Positions 55,203-64,000 of a stretch of 64,000 nt of DNA are shown here, piece after piece. Origin of the DNA: Psychromonas ossibalaenae ATCC BAA-1528 (lineage in GTDB: Bacteria; Pseudomonadota; Gammaproteobacteria; Enterobacterales; Psychromonadaceae); assembly GCF_000381745.1 (NCBI RefSeq), contig NZ_KB906977.1, positions 53,426 through 117,425 of the forward strand. Direction: 5' to 3'. Every line of letters begins with the position of its first letter. The first letter of the stretch is position 1. A model generated the notes under the pieces. It worked only from the letters and a program-made list of their open reading frames with translations. It did no database searches and was not told the DNA's origin. A program made the position numbers and the translations under genes.

Positions 55203-56054
55203 ATGAAAATACCTAAAAGAATACAACCTCTGGTTGACGATGGTTTAGTCGACAGCGTGTTACGCCAGCTGATGAGCGGCAAAGAAGCAACGGTTTATGT
55301 GGTCCAGTGTGGTGATGCTGTCCGCTGTGCCAAAGTATATAAAGAAGCCAGTAAACGCAGTTTTAAGCAGGCTGTTTTGTACAATGAAGGACGTAAAGTT
55401 CGTAACGGACGCCGTGCTCGAGCAATGGAAAAAGGCTCAAAGTTCGGACGTGAGCAGCAGGAAGAGGTCTGGCAGAATGCCGAAGTTGAAGCGCTTTATA
55501 AACTAGCGGATGCCGGCGTACGTGTTCCGCAGCCTTACGGCTGTTTTGAAGGTGTGCTGCTGATGGATCTGATCACTGATGAAGAGGGGTTTGCCGCTCC
55601 GCGTCTTAATGATGTATCTATGTCAGAAGAGCAGGCTCTAGAAGATCACCTGGAAATAATGAATTATATCGTGCGCATGTTAGACGTCGGTATTATCCAT
55701 GGCGATTTGTCGGAATTTAATGTACTGGTCGATGAATGGGGGCCTGTGATCATTGACCTGCCGCAGGCTGTTGACGCTGCCGCCAATAATAACGCAAAGC
55801 GCATGTTATTACGTGATGTGAATAATATGACCAGTTATTATTCTCAATTTGCGTCGCAGTTACGCGGCAGTCGTTATGGTCAGGAAATCTGGGCATTATA
55901 TGAAGCAGGCTTATTAACTTGTAATACTGTTTTAACGGGTAGGTTTGCAGAGTCTGATAAACTAACCGATGTAAATAATGTACTGGGTGAAATCAGTGCT
56001 GCTCGAGAAGAATACGAAGAGAACAATCAGCGTATTCTCGAACTTGAACTGTAG
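55203..56054 (+). CDS. RIO1-family serine protein kinase
   Basis: 283 residues. Start MKIPKRIQPLVDDGLVDSVL matches bacterial RIO kinases of the PA4780 type; an ATG at 55188 adds five residues and the open frame reaches into cutC. ATP-binding GKEATVYVVQCGD and CAKVYKE, catalytic loop IIHGDLSEFNVLV and metal-binding IIDLPQAVD. Bacterial role unknown, possibly stress or ribosome related. Ended by a 15-bp terminator. Confidence 0.9.
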   Translation: MKIPKRIQPLVDDGLVDSVLRQLMSGKEATVYVVQCGDAVRCAKVYKEASKRSFKQAVLYNEGRKVRNGRRARAMEKGSKFGREQQEEVWQNAEVEALYKLADAGVRVPQPYGCFEGVLLMDLITDEEGFAAPRLNDVSMSEEQALEDHLEIMNYIVRMLDVGIIHGDLSEFNVLVDEWGPVIIDLPQAVDAAANNNAKRMLLRDVNNMTSYYSQFASQLRGSRYGQEIWALYEAGLLTCNTVLTGRFAESDKLTDVNNVLGEISAAREEYEENNQRILELEL

Positions 56055-56073
56055 TTCACTTATATCAAGTCTA

Positions 56074-56107
56074 AAACACTTCGCCTTCCGAAGAAGGCGA
56101 AGTGTTT
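56074..56107. terminator. Bidirectional terminator between RIO kinase and ampG-like genes
   Basis: Perfect 15-bp stem AAACACTTCGCCTTC / GAAGGCGAAGTGTTT with a CGAA tetraloop, between convergent genes. Confidence 0.88.
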
Positions 56108-56126
56108 AATTACAACATTCGGCTAT

Positions 56127-57476
56127 TTACTCTTCAATAATCTTTTTGAGTACAACAATTAACCCCAGAACGGGTACACCAATCAGTGCAGATCCGACAA
56201 AGAAATTCACATAACCAAAACTATCTACATAGACTCCTGAAAATCCGGCAATAAATTTTGGAAACAGCAGCATCATTGAGCTGAATAATGCATATTGAGT
56301 TGCTGAGAATTCAATATTGGTGAGCTTGGAGATGTAAGTAATAAAAGCGGTGGTGGCAATGCCGGCACTGATATTATCCATTGAGATAATCACAGTTAAC
56401 AAAACAAGATCTTTACCGACAAATGCTAATACGGCAAAAATCAAGTTGGTAATAACGACTAATAAAGCGCCGAGAAACAGTATTGAATAAGTGCTGTAAC
56501 GGGTTAATAAAACGCCTCCGAGTCCAGCACCTAACAGGGTCATCACCACACCGAAGACTTTAGAAATAGCTGCTACTTCTCCTTTTGTATATCCCATATC
56601 CACATAAAACGGATTCGCCATAATGCCCATCACTATATCTGAAATCCGGTATGTGCCGATTAGTAATAAAATCAGCAGCGCATGTTTGCCGTAACGATTA
56701 AAGAAATCGGCAAAAGGCGCAATAACAGCGATATCCAGCCAGGCTAAAAAGCGCGCGATAGTCTGCGGAAGGTGCTGATGCTCAAGTTTGCTCTGTATCT
56801 TATTTTTAACTGCAGTCTGCTGGTCATGATAAGCAGGCTCGTGACAGACAAAAGTGGTGATAATGCCCACGCCCATGCAGGCTGCCATAACAAAATAAGA
56901 CATTGACCAGGCAGATAACTGATAAGCATCACTGCTGCTTGCCCAGGCTGCAATGGCCAGCGAACCGGCACCGGCCATAATCATGGCTAAGCGGTATCCG
57001 GTCATATAAGCCGCCGCCATGGCCGCTTGAAATTTCTCAGGAGCAGATTCAATACGAAATGCATCAATAACAATATCCTGTGTCGCAGAGGAATAGGCGA
57101 CAATTAGAGCAAAAACTGCAAACAGGGTTAAATTCTGCTGTGGATCACTGCTCGCCATACCAATTAAGGCCAGGATAATCGAAATTTGTGATAACAATAA
57201 CCACGCTCGCCGTCGTCCCAGCCAGCGGGTTAATATCGGGATGGATAAACGGTCAACAAAAGGGGACCAGATCCATTTAAAGGCATAAGCGAGTGCAATC
57301 CAGCTGAAAAAACCAATGCTGGCGCGGCTTACTCCTGCTTCTCTGAGCCAGAAAGACAGTGTTGAAAACACCAGCAGTATGGGCAGACCCGCAGAGAAGC
57401 CGAAAAAGAATAAAATGGCGACCCGTTTTTCAAGGTATATTTTGCAGCTTTGTAACCAGGACTCAGAACTAGACAT
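56127..57476 (-). CDS. AmpG-like major facilitator permease
   Basis: 449 residues, 12-14 helices. N-terminal FFGFSAGLPILLVFSTLSFW and WLREAGVSRASIGFFSWIAL, then FKWIWSPFVDRL and RRRAWLLLSQ, match AmpG, the anhydro-muropeptide importer of cell-wall recycling; SATQDIVIDAFRIE is also typical. Substrate inferred from the family only. Monocistronic. Confidence 0.88.
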   Translation of the reverse strand: MSSSESWLQSCKIYLEKRVAILFFFGFSAGLPILLVFSTLSFWLREAGVSRASIGFFSWIALAYAFKWIWSPFVDRLSIPILTRWLGRRRAWLLLSQISIILALIGMASSDPQQNLTLFAVFALIVAYSSATQDIVIDAFRIESAPEKFQAAMAAAYMTGYRLAMIMAGAGSLAIAAWASSSDAYQLSAWSMSYFVMAACMGVGIITTFVCHEPAYHDQQTAVKNKIQSKLEHQHLPQTIARFLAWLDIAVIAPFADFFNRYGKHALLILLLIGTYRISDIVMGIMANPFYVDMGYTKGEVAAISKVFGVVMTLLGAGLGGVLLTRYSTYSILFLGALLVVITNLIFAVLAFVGKDLVLLTVIISMDNISAGIATTAFITYISKLTNIEFSATQYALFSSMMLLFPKFIAGFSGVYVDSFGYVNFFVGSALIGVPVLGLIVVLKKIIEE

Positions 57477-57567
57477 AACAACAGTGCTTTTAATTAAAAG
57501 GGAAAGATTGGATACTCAGAGTTAAGGTGCTGATTGAGACTTGTAAATAAGTCTCAATAATTAATGA

Positions 57568-58677
57568 CTAATGCTCGAATTGATGTCCGATCAGCTCAAA
57601 TCGCCAGCCGGTCAGAAGTTTTGGTTTGTCCGCTGTTTTCTTCTGCTCTGCATTAAGCTTCCACGACCAGCTTAAATATTCGTTAATAATTCGTTTAGAT
57701 GCGATTAATTCGACGGGTAAGTCATACTTTTCAGCACATAGAGTTATCTTATCACGCATTGTTTTAAGGGTTTTCTTATAAGCCGGAAAATCTACTAAAC
57801 GTGAAACAAGTGGCGGGTAACTGTTTTCATCCTGATTTAATATCGTTGCGATGATATGCAGTACCTGCTGTCCATGAATACGAATTTCATTGGGTAATAA
57901 GTTTAAGCGGCGCAGATCTTCAAGTGAGGTCGGACGATAATGTGCTAATAACCATAAATGATCTGCTTTAATTACAAAATTTAGTGCCAGATTGCGCTCC
58001 TGCGCTGTCAGCAGGCGCCATGTTGCTAAGGCTTTAATCACAGCTAAACCCTGCCGGTCTAATTTAAATAAATTATTCAGAGATTTGTAAGCCTTTTCCG
58101 GATCCTGTTTTTTCATTTTAAGATCCAGCGTGCTTTGACACTCCTGTTCGAAGAAATCTGTCATCTTTTTATCGGCAAGCTGTTTCTGCAGTTCTTCCAG
58201 GCAAGGCTGCAGATGTAAAACATCCGCCGCTGCATAGTCTATCTGTTTGGGAGTTAAAGGACGTGCGCACCAGTCGGTACGAGACTCTCCTTTATCAACA
58301 ATAATACCCTCTATATTTTCAACCATTTTTGCGTAACCCAGAGAAGCGCCTAAATTCAAAAATGCGCAGGCTATCTGTGTATCATAAAGTTTAATATTGA
58401 GGTCGCCTTTATGCTGGCGGACAATTTCTAAATCTTCGCTGCTGGCATGTAATATACAGGTTTTATTATCCAGGGCCTGCCAGAAAGCAGACAGATCACC
58501 TACGGCAATAGGATCGATTAAGGTAATTATCTTATTTTGTGAAACCTGTAGTAAGCCCAGGTTAGCGACATAGGTACGGGTACGTACGAACTCTGTATCA
58601 AGCGAGATAGGACTATCGTCGAGTGTTACTAGAAAAGCATGCAATTGTGCTTGTGTTGTTATTATTTCAAATTGCAT
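57568..58677 (-). CDS. rnd: Ribonuclease D
   Basis: 369 residues, 3'-5' exonuclease for tRNA 3' maturation. DEDD residues: SLDTEFVRTRTY (first D, E), ILHASSEDLEIV (D), YAAADVLHL (Y, D). C-terminal HRDC domain from ~210 (QGLAVIKALATWRLLTAQER). Single gene divergent from leuC across 339 bp. Confidence 0.95.
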   Translation of the reverse strand: MQFEIITTQAQLHAFLVTLDDSPISLDTEFVRTRTYVANLGLLQVSQNKIITLIDPIAVGDLSAFWQALDNKTCILHASSEDLEIVRQHKGDLNIKLYDTQIACAFLNLGASLGYAKMVENIEGIIVDKGESRTDWCARPLTPKQIDYAAADVLHLQPCLEELQKQLADKKMTDFFEQECQSTLDLKMKKQDPEKAYKSLNNLFKLDRQGLAVIKALATWRLLTAQERNLALNFVIKADHLWLLAHYRPTSLEDLRRLNLLPNEIRIHGQQVLHIIATILNQDENSYPPLVSRLVDFPAYKKTLKTMRDKITLCAEKYDLPVELIASKRIINEYLSWSWKLNAEQKKTADKPKLLTGWRFELIGHQFEH

Positions 58678-59016
58678 TGGATACTCCTGAGAAATAGGTT
58701 GATGTATGTCTCTATCTTACGGAATTTATTGAAAATCATCCATTCATATTAACACTCGCTAAGTTTTTAATTATTAATTACTGCTGTACCTACTTACCCT
58801 TAGTAGAATTTGCATAATATTTATCGTTAAGTGAATAAATAATCGTTTTTTAACGATGATTTTTCCGTCGCTATCTTGTGAGTTTGATGGGGATCAATTA
58901 GTATGTTATTTTTGAAATCCCCAAACAACCTGTCTCTGAGAATGATTCTCATTTGGTTTCTATCAAAGGATGATAGATTGTAATAGCAAAAAACATATAG
59001 CGTGGTAAGGAAAATA
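58678..59016. other. rnd-leuC divergent regulatory region
   Basis: No gene. Three structures: inverted repeat ATCGTTAA (58823-58830) / TTAACGAT (58850-58857); hairpin TGGGGAT (58888-58894) / ATCCCCA (58917-58923); and a Fur-like palindrome at 58935-58953, listed separately. No leucine-rich leader peptide was found, so classical leu attenuation is not apparent. Confidence 0.6.
58935..58953. promoter_or_regulatory. Fur-box-like palindrome upstream of leuC
   Basis: TCTGAGAATGATTCTCATT. The 15-bp core TGAGAATGATTCTCA is a perfect 7-1-7 palindrome and the site fits the Vibrio Fur consensus AATGANAATNATTNTCATT at all but the first two defined positions. It ends 63 bp before the leuC ATG, a suitable promoter position. 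LeuC carries an iron-sulfur cluster, so iron control is reasonable. It could also serve divergent rnd. Confidence 0.6.
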
Positions 59017-60414
59017 ATGACTAAAACAATGTATGAAAAAATCTGGGACGCGAACTTGGTTCATGAACCAGAATCAGGATCTCCGCTTCTGTTTGTTGAC
59101 AGACATCTGATGCACGAAGTAACAAGCCCGCAGGCGTTTGAAGGTCTTCGTTTACAAAATCGTCAAGTGCGTAACGTACACAGCATCCTTGGTACAATTG
59201 ACCACTGTGTACCAACTAAAGATCGTTACAACATTGTTGATGCTATTGCGAAAAAACAAGTTGAAACAATGACATCTAACTGTGAAGAGAATGAAATCAA
59301 TCTTTACGGTATGGACAGTGATCAAAATGGTGTTATCCATATCGTTGTACCTGAGCATGGTTTTGTTCACCCGGGTATGGTTGTTGTTTGTGGTGACAGC
59401 CATACAGCAACACACGGTGCATTTGGTGCGTTAGCATTTGGTATTGGTACATCTGAAGTTGAACACGTTATGGCAACACAAACGTTACAGCAGAAGAAAG
59501 CAAAAACAATGTTAGTTAAAGTTGAAGGTAAGTTACCTGCTTACTCAACGGCTAAAGATATTGCATTAGCAATTATTGCTGTAACAGGTACTGCTGGTGG
59601 TACGGGTTATGTAATGGAGTTTGCTGGTGACACAATCACTGATCTAACCATGGAAGGTCGTATGACCCTTTGTAATATGGCAATTGAGGCGGGTGCTCGT
59701 GCAGGCCTAGTTGCTCCGGATCAAGTTACTTATGATTACCTGCAAGGTCGTGAGTTTGCACCTAAAGGTGAGTACTGGGAGCAGGCTGTCGCATATTGGG
59801 AATCAATGAAAACTGATGAAGGCGCTGAGTTTGATGAAGTGATCACCCTTAAAGCTGAAGATATTGCACCTCAAGTTTCCTGGGGTACATCTCCAGAGCA
59901 GGTTATCTCTGTAACAGGTGTTGTACCGTCTCCATCTGACTTTGATAATGAAGTAAAAGCGCAGGCGTGTGCAAGTGCACTTAAATACATGGACGTTCAA
60001 GCAGGTCAAAAGATTACCGATATCAATATCGATATCGTATTTGTCGGCTCTTGTACTAACGGCCGTATTGAAGATTTCCGTGCCACGGCAGAAATAATCA
60101 AAGGTAAAAAAGTAGCTGACGGCGTACAAGCGATCGCTGTACCGGGTTCTTTTCCTGTAAAAATTCAAGCTGAGAAAGAGGGGTTAGATAAAATCTTCGT
60201 TGAAGCCGGCTGGGAATGGCGCGATCCGGGTTGTTCAATGTGTCTTGCAATGAACGGCGATGAGCTAAAAGACGGTCAGCGTAGTGCTTCTACTTCAAAC
60301 CGTAACTTTGAAGGTCGTCAAGGTAAAGGTGGTCGTACTCACCTTGTATCTCCTGCTATGGCCGGCGCTGCGTCAATCGCAGGTCACTTCGTTGATATCC
60401 GTGACTGGAAATAG
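59017..60414 (+). CDS. leuC: 3-isopropylmalate dehydratase large subunit
   Basis: 465 residues (E. coli 466), aconitase family, isomerises 2- to 3-isopropylmalate (or citramalate). Start at ATG 59017 with TAAGGA 5 nt upstream; GTG 59002 is unlikely. [4Fe-4S] Cys in VGSCTNGR and [31 protein letters not shown]. The base and codon use looks plainer (more A/T third positions) than in sucA. leuA and leuB, normally upstream, are absent here. Confidence 0.96.
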   Translation: MTKTMYEKIWDANLVHEPESGSPLLFVDRHLMHEVTSPQAFEGLRLQNRQVRNVHSILGTIDHCVPTKDRYNIVDAIAKKQVETMTSNCEENEINLYGMDSDQNGVIHIVVPEHGFVHPGMVVVCGDSHTATHGAFGALAFGIGTSEVEHVMATQTLQQKKAKTMLVKVEGKLPAYSTAKDIALAIIAVTGTAGGTGYVMEFAGDTITDLTMEGRMTLCNMAIEAGARAGLVAPDQVTYDYLQGREFAPKGEYWEQAVAYWESMKTDEGAEFDEVITLKAEDIAPQVSWGTSPEQVISVTGVVPSPSDFDNEVKAQACASALKYMDVQAGQKITDINIDIVFVGSCTNGRIEDFRATAEIIKGKKVADGVQAIAVPGSFPVKIQAEKEGLDKIFVEAGWEWRDPGCSMCLAMNGDELKDGQRSASTSNRNFEGRQGKGGRTHLVSPAMAGAASIAGHFVDIRDWK

Positions 60415-60424
60415 GAATTAGATA

Positions 60425-61045
60425 ATGCAACCATATATTAAACATACAAGTATCGCGGCCCTAATGGACCGCAGTAATGTTGATACTGACCAGATCATTC
60501 CTAAAAACTTTATGAAAAAAGTTGAACGTACAGGTTTTGGTATCAACTTATTCCATAACTGGCGTTTTCTTGCGGATAACGTAACACCTAATCCTGATTT
60601 TGAGTTGAATAAACCAGCTTTCCAAGGCGCTAAAATTTTAGTTGCTGGGGAAAACTTTGGTTGTGGTTCATCTCGTGAGCATGCGCCATGGGCAATTGCT
60701 GATTACGGTTTTAATACTATTATCTCAACAAGTTTTGCAGATATATTCTTCAGCAACTGTTTCAAAAACTCGATATTACCGATAAAAGTAACTGAAACAG
60801 AGCTAGCTTCATTAATGGCTGAAATTGCAGCAAATGAAGGTGTTGAGTTTACGGTTGATCTTGCTGAGCAAAAAGTAACAACGCCTGGCGGCCTTGTGAT
60901 TAACTTTGATGTTGATGCATTCCGTAAAGAGTCTTTACTTGAAGGTTTAGATGACATCGGCTGGACGTTAACGCACGAAGATAAAATTTCTGAGTATGAG
61001 CAGGCACAGAAAAAACGTCTTCCGTGGTTATGGGAAAACGCTTAA
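60425..61045 (+). CDS. leuD: 3-isopropylmalate dehydratase small subunit
   Basis: 206 residues, swivelling domain partner of LeuC. NVDTDQIIPKNFMK, LVAGENFGCGSSREHAPWAI and FADIFFSNCFKN are the substrate-binding blocks. 10 bp after leuC, clearly cotranscribed; followed by a terminator. Confidence 0.96.
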   Translation: MQPYIKHTSIAALMDRSNVDTDQIIPKNFMKKVERTGFGINLFHNWRFLADNVTPNPDFELNKPAFQGAKILVAGENFGCGSSREHAPWAIADYGFNTIISTSFADIFFSNCFKNSILPIKVTETELASLMAEIAANEGVEFTVDLAEQKVTTPGGLVINFDVDAFRKESLLEGLDDIGWTLTHEDKISEYEQAQKKRLPWLWENA

Positions 61046-61074
61046 TCACTATTATTTAACAATAAAGTGAAAAT

Positions 61075-61101
61075 AAGGCGCACCTGTTGCGCCTTTTTTA
61101 T
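61075..61101 (+). terminator. leuCD terminator
   Basis: AAGGCGCA (61075-61082) pairs with TGCGCCTT (61088-61095) plus T-run. Confidence 0.88.
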
Positions 61102-61174
61102 CGAAAACATATTGTAATGAGAAGCGCTTATTACAATAAGCTTTTAAAACCAGAGTAAAAAGTGGAGTAAGGGA

Positions 61175-62704
61175 ATGACACAACAGAACATTGTGCAGCT
61201 AATGGATACAACATTACGTGATGGTGAACAGACCCAGGCGGTTTCATTTTCTCCAGCTGAAAAAGTCAGCATTGCTAAAGCATTATTACAGAAACTAAAA
61301 ATTGACCGCATTGAAGTTGCCTCTGCTCGTGTTTCAGAAGGTGAAAAAGATGCGGTAACAAAGCTTAATAACTGGGCGTCGAAAGAAGGATTTGTTGAAC
61401 GCATTGAAGTATTAGGTTTTGTTGATCATACATTAAGTGTTGACTGGATTGTTGATACCGGCGGCAAAGTATTAAACCTGTTAGCTAAAGGCAGTTTAAA
61501 GCACTGCTCAGAACAGCTGTGCAAAACACTAGATCAGCATGTAAACGATGTAAAACAAACTATTAAATATGCACAGGTGCAGGGGCTAAGCGTTAATATT
61601 TACCTTGAAGACTGGTCAAACGGTTATAAGGACAGTCCTGAGTATGTTTACCAGATGCTTGAAAAACTTCAGGACTCCGGCATTGTACATTTTATGCTTC
61701 CGGACACATTAGGTGTTATGTCTCCCGATGAAGTGTTCAGCAGTTTAAGTGATATGGTCGGACGTTTTCCAAACCTGCAGTTTGATTTCCATCCGCATAA
61801 TGATTACGGCCTGGCAACCGCTAATGCTATCTATGCTGTTAAAGCCGGGGTCTGTGCAATACACTGCACAATGAACTGTTTAGGTGAACGTGCCGGTAAT
61901 GCATCTCTGACTGAAGTTGCAGTTGTTTTAAAAGATAAACTGGGTAAACAGGTTAATATTGATGAAAGTGAAATTCATAACTTAAGCCAGTTAGTGGAAA
62001 ACTTTTCCGGTAAACGTATTGCAGATAATACGCCGATTGTAGGGGCGGATGTATTTACTCAGACCAGCGGTATTCATGCTGATGGAGATAAAAAAGGCGG
62101 ATTATATATTTCCGCGTTAACACCGGAACGTTTTGCCCGCTCACGCAGCTACGCTTTAGGTAAAATGAGCGGTAAAGCATCTCTAGCGAAAAACCTGGAG
62201 GCAATGGATATTGAACTGGATGATGATCAGCAGAAGAAACTGCTGCAGCGTATTGTGCGTCTTGGCGATCAGAAAGCCAGTATCAGTTCAGATGATCTGC
62301 CGTTCATTATTGCTGATTTATTAGAGCGCAATGATTATAACTATGTTGAGCTGCTTAACTGTTCAATTAACTCCGGATTAGAGCTGGAATCAACGGTCAG
62401 TATTCGTGTACGTGTTAATGACAGCATTTACAAAACCAGCGGCAGCGGTAACGGCGGCTTTGATGCATTTATTGGTGCGATGAAAAAAGTTTTAGATAAA
62501 GAAAATTTTCAGTTTCCAGAACTGCTTGACTACCAGCTGCGTATTCCCCCGGGCGGGCAGACAAGTGCATTAACTGAATGTACGGTTATCTGGTCCGATG
62601 GTGATACTAAGTTTTCGACCCGCGGCGTTAACACTAATCAGGTATTAGCGGGTATTGGTGCAACAATACGTATGATTAATTTAAAATTACATCAGGCAGC
62701 TTAA
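61175..62704 (+). CDS. 2-isopropylmalate/citramalate synthase family protein
   Basis: 509 residues, HMGL-like TIM barrel with metal-binding DTTLRDGEQ at the N terminus and FDFHPHNDYGLA, then the LeuA/CimA regulatory (dimerisation) domain from ~390. Blocks KVLNLLAKGSLKH and IYLEDWSNGYKDSPEYV recall a class I associate with Bacteroidetes rather than E. coli LeuA. Substrate (2-oxoisovalerate or pyruvate) cannot be told from sequence alone. It sits 129 bp after leuCD beyond a terminator. LeuCD processes both products, so the linkage is metabolically sensible. Confidence 0.85.
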   Translation: MTQQNIVQLMDTTLRDGEQTQAVSFSPAEKVSIAKALLQKLKIDRIEVASARVSEGEKDAVTKLNNWASKEGFVERIEVLGFVDHTLSVDWIVDTGGKVLNLLAKGSLKHCSEQLCKTLDQHVNDVKQTIKYAQVQGLSVNIYLEDWSNGYKDSPEYVYQMLEKLQDSGIVHFMLPDTLGVMSPDEVFSSLSDMVGRFPNLQFDFHPHNDYGLATANAIYAVKAGVCAIHCTMNCLGERAGNASLTEVAVVLKDKLGKQVNIDESEIHNLSQLVENFSGKRIADNTPIVGADVFTQTSGIHADGDKKGGLYISALTPERFARSRSYALGKMSGKASLAKNLEAMDIELDDDQQKKLLQRIVRLGDQKASISSDDLPFIIADLLERNDYNYVELLNCSINSGLELESTVSIRVRVNDSIYKTSGSGNGGFDAFIGAMKKVLDKENFQFPELLDYQLRIPPGGQTSALTECTVIWSDGDTKFSTRGVNTNQVLAGIGATIRMINLKLHQAA

Positions 62705-62734
62705 ACGAACTGCTCTATAATCTTAATTGCCCGC

Positions 62735-62766
62735 AAGCCTTAATTTTTCATTAAGGCTTTTTTGTT
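62735..62766 (+). terminator. Terminator of the synthase gene
   Basis: AAGCCTTAAT (62735-62744) pairs with ATTAAGGCTT (62750-62759) plus T-run. Confidence 0.88.
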
Positions 62767-62815
62767 TTTGAAACTCACTATATAATGCAGTCCGTTTAAA
62801 ATTAAGGGGATTTTC

Positions 62816-63256
62816 ATGAGAGTTTGTGGTGTAGAGTTAACAGGTAACGAAGCGGTTATCAGCATAATACAGTTAAAAGAAGGTTTATATGATGTCCCTA
62901 AAGTACGTGTTGCTAAATTAAGCTTAGCAGATGCGATTAATACTGAGCCGCTTAAAAAGTTCCAGTTTGACTTTGCACAGTTAATGAAAGATTACAAAGT
63001 TGATACTGTTGTGATCAAGCAGCGAGATTTAAAAGGTAAATATGCAGGTAAACCTTTAAGTTTTAAAATTGAAGGTGCTTTACAGTTAATGCCTGAATTG
63101 AAGGTGCTGGTTCTGTCTTCAGCTTATATCAAAGAAGGTTTGTCTAAAGCACAAGTTAGGCCTGACGCGCGTGAAGTTGGTTTAAAACAATTTCAGGAAC
63201 AGGCATTGCTAACAGCATTTGCTTACCTGGAACATCAAGCTGAAGCGCAAGCTTAG
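62816..63256 (+). CDS. DUF3010 protein
   Basis: 146 residues, DUF3010 family. Compact alpha/beta protein with an RNase H-like start (MRVCGVELTGNEAVISIIQL), VDTVVIKQRDLKGKYAGKPL and a C-terminal helix LLTAFAYLEHQ. Function unknown. AGGGGA RBS. Monocistronic, followed by a 17-bp terminator and the rRNA operon. Confidence 0.88.
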   Translation: MRVCGVELTGNEAVISIIQLKEGLYDVPKVRVAKLSLADAINTEPLKKFQFDFAQLMKDYKVDTVVIKQRDLKGKYAGKPLSFKIEGALQLMPELKVLVLSSAYIKEGLSKAQVRPDAREVGLKQFQEQALLTAFAYLEHQAEAQA

Positions 63257-63288
63257 GTAAATTGGTTTGAGATTTAGTCTCTGCTGAT

Positions 63289-63327
63289 AAAAAAGGCCTG
63301 CAAAGTTAACTTTGCAGGCCTTTTTTG
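63289..63327. terminator. Bidirectional terminator before the rRNA operon
   Basis: Perfect palindrome of 17 bp arms, AAAAGGCCTGCAAAGTT / AACTTTGCAGGCCTTTT (63291-63324), T-run on each strand. Confidence 0.9.
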
Positions 63328-63472
63328 TATACAAGCAAACAGATCTGCTAAATTTTATTACTTTTTATATTTAGTAAATTCGAAAACTGCTCGGAAAACA
63401 AACTATTTTGCATGTGTTTGTTTGTTAATTAAGCAGTCGGCATCTTTGGGGCAAAAAAACAGTAATTAATGC

Positions 63473-63500
63473 TTGCCAACATAGTTTCGATCTCTATAAT
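63473..63500 (+). promoter_or_regulatory. rRNA operon promoter
   Basis: -35 TTGCCA (63473-63478), 16-bp spacer, -10 TATAAT (63495-63500), discriminator GCGCATCC, and an A/T-rich UP-like stretch upstream (AAAAAAACAGTAATTAAT). Typical of a stringently controlled rrn promoter. The region 63328-63472 probably holds activator sites. Confidence 0.85.
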
Positions 63501-63558
63501 GCGCATCCACGGAAACGGGAGCGACGCAAGTCAAACTCTTATCCTCGCCGAAAGGCAC

Positions 63559-63570
63559 GCTCTTTAACAA
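63559..63570 (+). promoter_or_regulatory. rRNA leader boxA antitermination site
   Basis: GCTCTTTAACAA matches the boxA core recognised by NusB/NusE. The rest of the leader (63571-63777) contains a long imperfect hairpin pairing about 63585-63610 with 63641-63665, a likely RNase III processing stem. Confidence 0.85.
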
Positions 63571-63777
63571 TTTAATCAAACAATCTGTGTGGACACTTGT
63601 TGTTGATGTGATTTCAAAAAAATCAAAGACCTTACTTGTAAGGCAACATCAATAATAGTGACACACGAATTAATTCATTAATTCAGAATAACAAAAGAAC
63701 TTAGGTTCTTTAGTTTTAGTCAGTAATATTGAGCTAGGTTCTCTTTTTCTCACGAAAAAGAAACCGCATTAAACTTT

Positions 63778-64000
63778 AAATTGAAGAGTTTGATCATGGC
63801 TCAGATTGAACGCTGGCGGCAGGCTTAACACATGCAAGTCGAACGGTAACAGAGGGTAGCTTGCTATCTTGCTGACGAGTGGCGGACGGGTGAGTAATGC
63901 TTGGGAATTTGCCTTGTTGTGGGGGACAACAGTTGGAAACGACTGCTAATACCGCATAATGTCTACGGACCAAAGGTGGCCTCTATTTATATGCTATCGC
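63778..64000 (+). rRNA. 16S ribosomal RNA, 5' part
   Basis: Begins AAATTGAAGAGTTTGATCAT, the standard gammaproteobacterial 16S 5' end, and runs off the window after 223 bases through the V1 region (GGTAGCTTGCTATCTTGCTG) and into V2. The sequence is in keeping with Psychromonas or a near relative. Confidence 0.98.

Noticed and set aside
58678..59016. Leucine-rich leader peptide and attenuator before leuC
   Set aside because: No short frame with a Leu run and no terminator/antiterminator pair with a T-run was found.

Overview
The window looks like a chromosomal segment of a marine gammaproteobacterium, most likely Psychromonas or a close relative. The grounds are about 40% GC, a sodium-type flagellar stator (PomA/PomB), gene sets shared with Vibrio and Shewanella (yejK/yejL/yejM, VF530, DUF2058, DUF3010, DUF3622, an LpoB lipoprotein cluster) and the first 223 bases of a 16S rRNA gene at the right edge. 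Genus is an inference from gene content and memory of 16S sequences, not from a search.

Layout. 1-7.8 kb: the 3' part of dnaX with a programmed-frameshift site, ybaB, a diguanylate cyclase, a long-form aminopeptidase P, a periplasmic binding protein and recR. 7.8-12.4 kb: the radical-SAM protein YgiQ and RNase II. 12.6-13.5 kb: tRNA-Ser(UGA) followed by a ladder of about 98-bp repeats of its own 3' end plus terminator, then a small frameshifted gene. 13.5-24.7 kb: yejM, yejL, yejK, a QueD-like protein, hinT, three lipoproteins (LpoB, COG3014, LPP20), panE, yajQ, a DUF2058 protein, a CBS-domain protein and aat. 24.8-36.5 kb: the TCA block, gltA divergent from sdhCDAB-sucABCD, ending in a tandem duplication of the sucD 3' end plus terminator. 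36.5-45 kb: accessory region with a beta-barrel orphan, small conserved proteins, an esterase, three near-identical tRNA-Leu(UAA) genes with 148-bp repeats, a MITE-like element, a POT peptide transporter and a zinc-ribbon membrane protein. 45-58.7 kb: rluF-thiL-pgpA, a family 5 binding protein, dxs, ispA, xseB, pomAB, cutC, a RIO kinase, an AmpG-like permease and rnd. 59-63.3 kb: leuC-leuD, a citramalate/isopropylmalate synthase-like gene and a DUF3010 gene. 63.4-64 kb: rRNA promoter, boxA and the start of 16S rRNA.

How the genes work together. gltA, sdhCDAB, sucAB and sucCD cover citrate synthase, succinate dehydrogenase, 2-oxoglutarate dehydrogenase E1/E2 and succinyl-CoA synthetase. dxs, ispA and xseB are the usual isoprenoid/exonuclease group. 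leuCD beside a CimA/LeuA-like synthase could serve leucine or threonine-independent isoleucine synthesis.

The most unusual signal is structural. At three unrelated loci (tRNA-Ser, sucD, tRNA-Leu) the 3' end of a gene together with its intrinsic terminator has been copied in tandem, giving chains of terminators and gene-tail fragments. I saw no prophage, CRISPR array, transposase or restriction system.
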